Below are positions 59,140 to 64,000 of a DNA stretch of 64,000 nt, piece after piece; the stretch's first letter is position 1; each line of letters opens with the position of its first letter. The notes beneath the pieces are model-generated. The model had not been told where the DNA came from, made no database searches, and saw nothing but the letters and a program-made list of their open reading frames with translations. Both the position numbers and the translations under genes were made by a program. The DNA comes from Cymodocea nodosa (Eukaryota > Streptophyta > Magnoliopsida > Alismatales > Cymodoceaceae): contig CM072335.1 in NCBI GenBank assembly GCA_036874045.1, positions 27,349,501 through 27,413,500 on the forward strand, read 5' to 3'.

Positions 59140-60260
59140 TCATTATTTCATCATTTTTCATGCGCATCCTCTCAAAAGATCCTTATAGAGATGTTAAGTG
59201 ATATAATATTAAGATTTTTGCAGATGAAGATGGTCGCACTCCGTTGTTCGTCCCATTGCAGTACCGAAAAGATGCACAAAATCGGGGGCTTTCTCTAATG
59301 GAAGAGAGTTGAATTCCAAAAATCAAAAAAGAAACGACAGATTATCATGGTATATCATGCCTTTGATTTTTCTGAGTTTTCGAACCACCAATTATATCTT
59401 TAAAAAAAAATATTGTCAACACACTTGTATTTTACCCTGTATATATATGTACCCAAGATATCCAAAATCTGAAACTTCTTCCGTCTGGTTCTTTCCATGT
59501 CTAGTTCAGAGCTTTGGTAATTAAATGCCAGTTCTCATGCCACAGAAAGTTATTTATTTTTTTGTAATTGATGTTTTTTAATTTTAGCTTGCCACCATGA
59601 TGCATAACTGAGTTATTTTTATTTCTACGGTACAAACACGGGTGGCGAGTAGCAATAGTAATTCTATTTCAGATTTCACAACTTTGTTCCTGGTGTCAAT
59701 ATCGAGAACACCTTTTACTGTCTGGTATTTACGTAAAATATTGATTTTTATTTTAAAGATTAATGAAACCATATGCAAGCAATAAATTAAAAAGATTCAA
59801 TTATTGATATTTTTCCTGGAAGTGTTTTTAGGAAATTTTATATGCATCAGACCATAAAGTGGATCGCGAAATTTCTCCACTGATCTTATGCGATTCTCAA
59901 GAGTCAAAAGTTATAAATTTAAAATCACGTAAAAATTTATTACAACACCAACTACGTACGCTACCGGTATAGTCCTCAAGAAATGCCTCTGATGCCACCG
60001 TTGAGAATTTCGACCCCTTTCATCAATAGAAATACGAAATCTAATTCTTAACTTCAACTTTCTATACATTAAAGTACAAATAAATCCCCTCACTAGATTT
60101 TTCTTGATTATTGCAAATCAAACAAATTAGGAACTATAAAATAAAGTCAGAATTGGTCAGCCTTAATCTACAACAATATTTTCAAATACAAGTGAAACAT
60201 AATTGACCGAAAATGTACACAATTTTTACAGCAAAGCTCATTCATGTATCAATGACACGG
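59140..60260. other. Spacer downstream of the DG1-like gene
   Basis: Contains a possible extra DG1 terminal exon (about 59224-59312): after TTTTTGCAG the frame reads EDGRTPLFVPLQYRKDAQNR and stops. No GT donor fits between 59060 and 59139, so a GC-AG junction or an untranslated exon would be required. The rest is AT-rich with nothing recognised. Confidence 0.4.
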
Positions 60261-60382
60261 TTACGAACAAACTTGGCATTCTGCAAGACTACGGTGGATA
60301 TGAAATGCATCAGCCTGTGGATATCTTGACAAGAAATCTTCAACATGCCTTATCGGTTTAGGACAACGGCTAGCCATCAATT
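60261..60382 (-). CDS. Orphan terminal exon, unknown protein
   Basis: A strong minus-strand acceptor, TTTTGTTTTTCTTCAG, is followed by 122 nt open in only one phase. The frame has LMASRCPKPIRHVEDFLSRY, then QADAFHIHRSLAECQVCS and a TAA at 60263-60261. The residue mix (paired Cys, HVEDFL, FHIHRSLAEC) looks like a conserved coding exon. It needs one nucleotide from an upstream exon. I searched 60400-61720 by eye and found no convincing partner. It cannot splice in frame to the SVIP-like gene, whose exon 2 ends in phase 0. It may be a remote gene's last exon, a pseudogene piece or chance. Confidence 0.4.
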
Positions 60383-61723
60383 CTGAAGAAAAACAAAAGG
60401 AAGTTTTTAATATCATCCTAAATAAAAATATCCTTTTAAGATGCCATCACGAAATAAAATTTCTTTCTGAAAAGATCGATTAAAATAGGACAAATAGCAT
60501 AGCTGATATCTCTCAGCACGGAAAATATAAATACAGGAAGCTGAAGTATACAACACAAAAAATATACCATCGATCAAATTTGGTCAATAAGTGCGTATTC
60601 CTGTGAAAGCAAGTTAATTTATAAACCACTGATGCGCTCTGGGCTCAGTGACAGATAATATAAAAATAATGAGAATTCTTTAGAATAACAAAAATGAGCT
60701 ATAATCTAAAAGCTTGCAGTATGTGAAATCCTAACTAATGGCTTGTTTCATACAAAAAACAAACTCTTTCGAAAATGAAGCAGTCATAGATATTCTACAA
60801 CTCAAAGTCCGTTACAAATCAAGAGTTATGTTACAGTAGTCCAAAAATGGTGATTATGGCTATTAGCAAGTTTTCCAAGCAACGATTCTAAGAAAGTAAC
60901 AAAATTGATAAGGAGCAGATGTAGACAACAGTGGTAGTGGTGGTCACATTTCATTTAAGTGTTAAATTGATATAATCCCTAATGGAAAGAGCCCTTCTGG
61001 GCCCCACATCAAAAGTAAAGAGCTACACTAAGAAAGAGGCAATGACTTCAATTGCAGAAAACCTTGGAATGAAACCAGTAATACGCGATAAGGTAGTAAT
61101 TTTCAAACTTTAGCACACAGTGCACACTGTATCTAAATCACTTTCATGGATAAAGGCATACGATCTTGGTGAATTTAAATTGCGAAAAAGCTTTGGTGTT
61201 TGTGCTGATATGATATAAATCATCTTCTGCTTGAAGCCATGCCATCAATATGAGTTTGGTAGTGGTAGAGTGGGAGTTGCTTCTAAATATTTTTCCAATA
61301 ACCAAGGAACACCTAGATTTCACCTACACCATAGACATGAAAATTCTCTTTCTTCAAACAATTTAAGATAGCCAATAATAATTAAACTTTCCGAAGGCAC
61401 AAATCAAGCGTGAGAAGGCTAAAGCTTATAGTAAATATTATGACTCGTTGATGTATAAGTAGCACAGTTAAGCTTTGTTATTTAAATTCATAATTTAATT
61501 TCATATAATCGCAGAAAATGCCGTAAGCCCCTTAAAAATCAAGCATGATTCAGAAACTCTACGTGAACATATCAGCCACAGGATTCAACCTACCCAGAAA
61601 CAAACTGACCAACAATCATGAATAACACTAGCGAGAAATCACACAAATTCGAAGCATTATCAAGCAAGACGCGATTCGACACTCACATTTCTGTATACAA
61701 CCGATCAGCCACGGTGCTCGACA
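60383..61723. other. Region between orphan exon and SVIP-like gene
   Basis: AT-rich, with no frame above 60 codons on either strand. It presumably includes the 3' untranslated part of the SVIP-like gene and, if real, an intron leading to the orphan exon. Confidence 0.45.
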
Positions 61724-62141
61724 TCACCCCATCTGCCACTGCATCCACACCAAAGAAACCGACAAGAAGTAAGAACGATCACCGCCACCAAAAACAAACG
61801 AATGATAAGCAAAATCAGCCAACTAATAACTCGCGCAAACCTTGAGCACCGGCTCGCCACTATCACCACCCCGCGACGCCTTGGACATCGCCGCCATCTG
61901 CGCCTTTGCGGCCTTCCCGGCAGCAGACTTGTCAAATTCCTCCTGCCTGCACAAGACATAACCCCAATCCCATCAACCTCCTCCGCTCGAAAAAGCAAAG
62001 CAATAAGAACAATTACAACAATAAACAATCTCACCTCTTCTCCGCGGCCTCCGCCGCTCTCCTCCGCGCGTCCTCCGACGCCGCCGTCTCCTCCAACCTC
62101 CTCTCCTCGGACGACTCAAAACACGACGAGCACACCCCCAT
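61724..62141 (-). CDS. SVIP-like small acylated protein
   Basis: Three exons, 62035-62141, 61841-61946 and 61724-61738, give 75 residues; the last exon encodes only WQMG. The start MGVCSSCF offers Gly2 for N-myristoylation and nearby Cys for palmitoylation, so membrane attachment is likely. A charged helix follows (EERRLEETAASEDARRRAAE, then AAEKRQEEFDKSAAGKAAKA) and the ending is EPVLKWQMG. This is the conserved plant family of about 75-80 residues usually starting MGCFSSCF and often annotated as small VCP/p97-interacting (SVIP)-like; the Arg/Ala-rich helix resembles a VCP-binding motif. An Asp/Glu-rich variant at residues 9-12 replaces the usual Gly/Asn stretch. None of these exons was long enough to stand out by length; the call rests on splice phase and family match. 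Confidence 0.82.
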
Positions 62142-62555
62142 TTCGCTGGCTCGCCCCCTTCACCTCCACGCGCTTATTTGACCAAACTGCTATGTCTATA
62201 CGCTAACTTGACGGAACATTTTAAGAACAACGAAGACCCTGCGGCACAGCACACCGTACCTGGACCGCACGTAAAATCGTTTTTTCACATGTATTTTATG
62301 GAAGGGATGTTTACGTAAAAATTACAAATTTCTAGGCCACTCACGCAGCTATCAAATGATCGATAATGTAATTTATTTTTAATGTTAAGAATTTTAAATC
62401 AAATTCTAAATCATTCATTTGATCTTGTAACATAAAAATATATGTAAACAAAATTTAAGTGAACGAGGCATACAAATGAAAAAATATATATTATTATTAG
62501 AGAAAAATACAACAAAGGATTGCAAAAGTAATCCAATTTGTTTTGCTGGTGCAGC
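62142..62555. other. Promoter region of SVIP-like gene and 3' end of ZCF37-like gene
   Basis: An AT-rich spacer of about 410 bp between two minus-strand genes. No feature besides presumed regulatory sequence is seen. Confidence 0.5.
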
Positions 62556-63284
62556 TTACAGCCATCTCATCGTTCTCCTCTCGTTCCTCCTCACCGCCTT
62601 CGTCCTCCGGCGGGCGCCGCCGTTACCTCCTCCCGTTCCGCTCATGTCATCGATGGGCGCCAGGTACCACCACAACACCGTGCAGAATACGGCAAAAGAC
62701 TTGCCGAACGTCGCCAAGCAAAGCAGAATCAGCCCCAACGCAACCCACACGGACCAGAACAAGTAGTGCCTACCCGCTTCTGATCTTCCTCTTTCCTCCT
62801 TCTCCTCCTCCTCCTCGCCCACAACCTTCTTCTCCTCCACCGCTGCAAGAGCAAGAGGAGTTGTACCACCAGCAGCAGCGTTCGTCCCTCTCGATGCCTC
62901 CCACCTATGTTCTGCAGATTCTCCACAACTTCTGCTCCTCTTCGTCCTCCCGTTCTTCTTCTCTTTTCTCGCACTCCTCCGAGAAGGCTCGTGGAGCTTG
63001 ACGACAAGTGGCACCCACTCGTGGGGGCTGGAATACACGAACCAAATCGCCTGCAAGCTGTCGTCAAGCGTCATCGTGATGTTCCGCTTCCTGGCATCAA
63101 GGTCGTCCAGAAGGCTGTAGAATTTGTCGAGCCCTCTAGCCGAGTAAGGGTTCTTCTTCTTCTTCTCCTCTTCTCCGTAGATGGTTGTCGTCTTCTTCTT
63201 CGACGAGCACCGGCTCCATGTCGCCGGCGACCTACCACAGCCGTCGTCGTCTACCCGGGAAAAGCTTCTCGTCCCGCAGAACAT
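62556..63284 (-). CDS. ZCF37: ZCF37-like protein with hydrophobic C-terminus
   Basis: An intron-free frame of 242 codons plus stop from the ATG at 63284. The start MFCGTRSFSR and the core NPYSARGLDKFYSLLDDLDA, followed by WFVYSSPHEWVPLVVKL, match the plant ZCF37 family (function unknown). The middle (about residues 120-185) is basic and low-complexity, with KK/RR runs and a Glu-rich stretch. Near the C-terminus a 35-residue hydrophobic stretch (YLFWSVWVALGLILLCLATF and onward to VLWWYLAP) predicts one or two membrane helices. The same frame runs upstream to 63518 through a poly-Arg run made by a CTT repeat; I rejected that start because family homology begins at MFCG. Whether other ZCF37 proteins share the membrane tail I cannot confirm. 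Confidence 0.8.
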   Translation of the reverse strand: MFCGTRSFSRVDDDGCGRSPATWSRCSSKKKTTTIYGEEEKKKKNPYSARGLDKFYSLLDDLDARKRNITMTLDDSLQAIWFVYSSPHEWVPLVVKLHEPSRRSARKEKKNGRTKRSRSCGESAEHRWEASRGTNAAAGGTTPLALAAVEEKKVVGEEEEEKEERGRSEAGRHYLFWSVWVALGLILLCLATFGKSFAVFCTVLWWYLAPIDDMSGTGGGNGGARRRTKAVRRNERRTMRWL

Positions 63285-63397
63285 AACTACGATCAGTGTT
63301 GGTGCGATTTGCAGAAGGAGATGTGTGTTGAAGGAACAATTCGTATCTAGCAGAGACGTATGGAACGTGCCTGCCTTCGCTTTTTCTTCTCCCTCTC

Positions 63398-63449
63398 CTT
63401 CTCTTCTTCTTCTCCTTCTTCTTCTTCTTCTCCTTCTTCTTCTTCTTCT
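63398..63449 (-). repeat. GAA/CTT microsatellite in the ZCF37-like leader
   Basis: About seventeen CTT-type triplets with a few CTC interruptions, roughly 115-165 bp upstream of the ZCF37-like start codon on the minus strand, probably in the 5' leader or promoter. Confidence 0.9.
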
Positions 63450-64000
63450 GGAAGAAGGTGTGGGAAATGAGAGGATGGTGGTGTTTTCTGGCTTTTTAAT
63501 TTGATAATTGCTTATCATTATTTAAAAATTCTTATTTATGATCTGTATATATCTCTACCATTACATTAATATAACTTATTAATAATAGTTTATAAATTAG
63601 CATGCATTGAACAAACCTTATATTCACCGATATCTTTGCAGATAAAGATTTATATCTCAGAGAATTATATATTGTTCAAATTGTCCTGAGAGGAACTTTT
63701 CAAGAGATAATTAATTAATCTTTTATTTCTTTGTAGAGAAAGAATTTTTAAATTTAAATTCGGGTAAAAATAATACCATCACGAAAAATTTAGATTTCGA
63801 CGTCGTCGATGACTCGTAGGTCTCCGTCAGTGATTACTTGGGATTATAATCTGGTTATGGAAGATTTAACTTAAATAATTGGAAGGAAGATTAAAGTTTC
63901 TAGAAGATAGACAAAATTTTCTGCTACGGTCAAGATCGCAGCGCGATGTAATTTTCGTACGATTATAACTTTGACCGTAGGTGTTTTCAATGATACGTAA
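63450..64000. other. Upstream region of the ZCF37-like gene to window end
   Basis: AT-rich, with TA-rich runs near 63545-63552 that could serve as a minus-strand TATA box. No other gene, repeat or RNA is seen. Confidence 0.45.

Noticed and set aside
61705..62206. Frames of 91-134 codons on both strands
   Set aside because: Shadows of the three short SVIP-like exons and their GC-rich surroundings; only the spliced minus-strand reading gives the conserved 75-residue protein.
63285..63518. Upstream start giving a 320-residue ZCF37-like protein
   Set aside because: The extra residues include a poly-Arg run made by a CTT microsatellite; family similarity begins at MFCG.

Overview
This is nuclear DNA from a flowering plant. 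The evidence is spliced genes with GT-AG introns up to about 3 kb, plant-only gene families (type IIB Ca2+-ATPase with an N-terminal calmodulin site, DG1-type PPR protein, ZCF37), plant-style retrotransposons primed by initiator tRNA-Met, and AT-rich gene deserts. The very GC-rich exons of the ARM-repeat gene next to AT-rich flanks would suit a monocot, but I cannot place the species.

Layout. The window opens with the first exon of a calcium pump (minus, cut by the edge). It continues with tRNA-Ala(AGC) and, 127 bp behind it, an eight-exon RlmN-type radical-SAM RNA methyltransferase. From about 10.9 to 16.1 kb lies an AT-rich relic of a PIF/Harbinger DNA transposon: a decayed nuclease and a decayed Myb/SANT-like partner on the same strand, with a palindrome-rich 62-bp tandem array between them. 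An ARM-repeat gene follows (minus, 18.6-19.7 kb), then a Tourist-like MITE (21.3-21.8 kb). A housekeeping-type promoter and leader end exactly where a decayed Ty3/gypsy chromovirus begins (23.95-29.12 kb, with both LTRs, a primer-binding site and a target duplication). Beyond it are two related small-protein genes in tandem (29.9 and 32.1 kb).

The right half is gene-rich: mitochondrial porin VDAC (plus), a plastid-type GNAT-like protein (minus), a membrane-anchored GH43-like protein (minus), the cytochrome c oxidase assembly factor SURF1 (plus), a DG1-like PPR protein (plus), an orphan terminal exon (minus), a 75-residue SVIP-like acylated small protein (minus) and a ZCF37-like protein (minus). 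Two retroelements sit inside introns: a probable solo LTR in SURF1 and a complete 341-bp TRIM with a perfect 5-bp target duplication in the DG1-like gene.

The genes do not form a pathway; they are ordinary, mostly organelle-related housekeeping genes. I see no wholly new system. The most interesting items are the two-gene PIF/Harbinger relic with its hairpin array, the TRIM, the promoter truncated at the chromovirus, the tandem small-protein pair, a possible NAGNAG acceptor plus frame-preserving 69-nt intron in SURF1, and the orphan exon near 60.3 kb. All exon boundaries were read by eye from splice signals, reading phase and remembered family sequence; no search was run.
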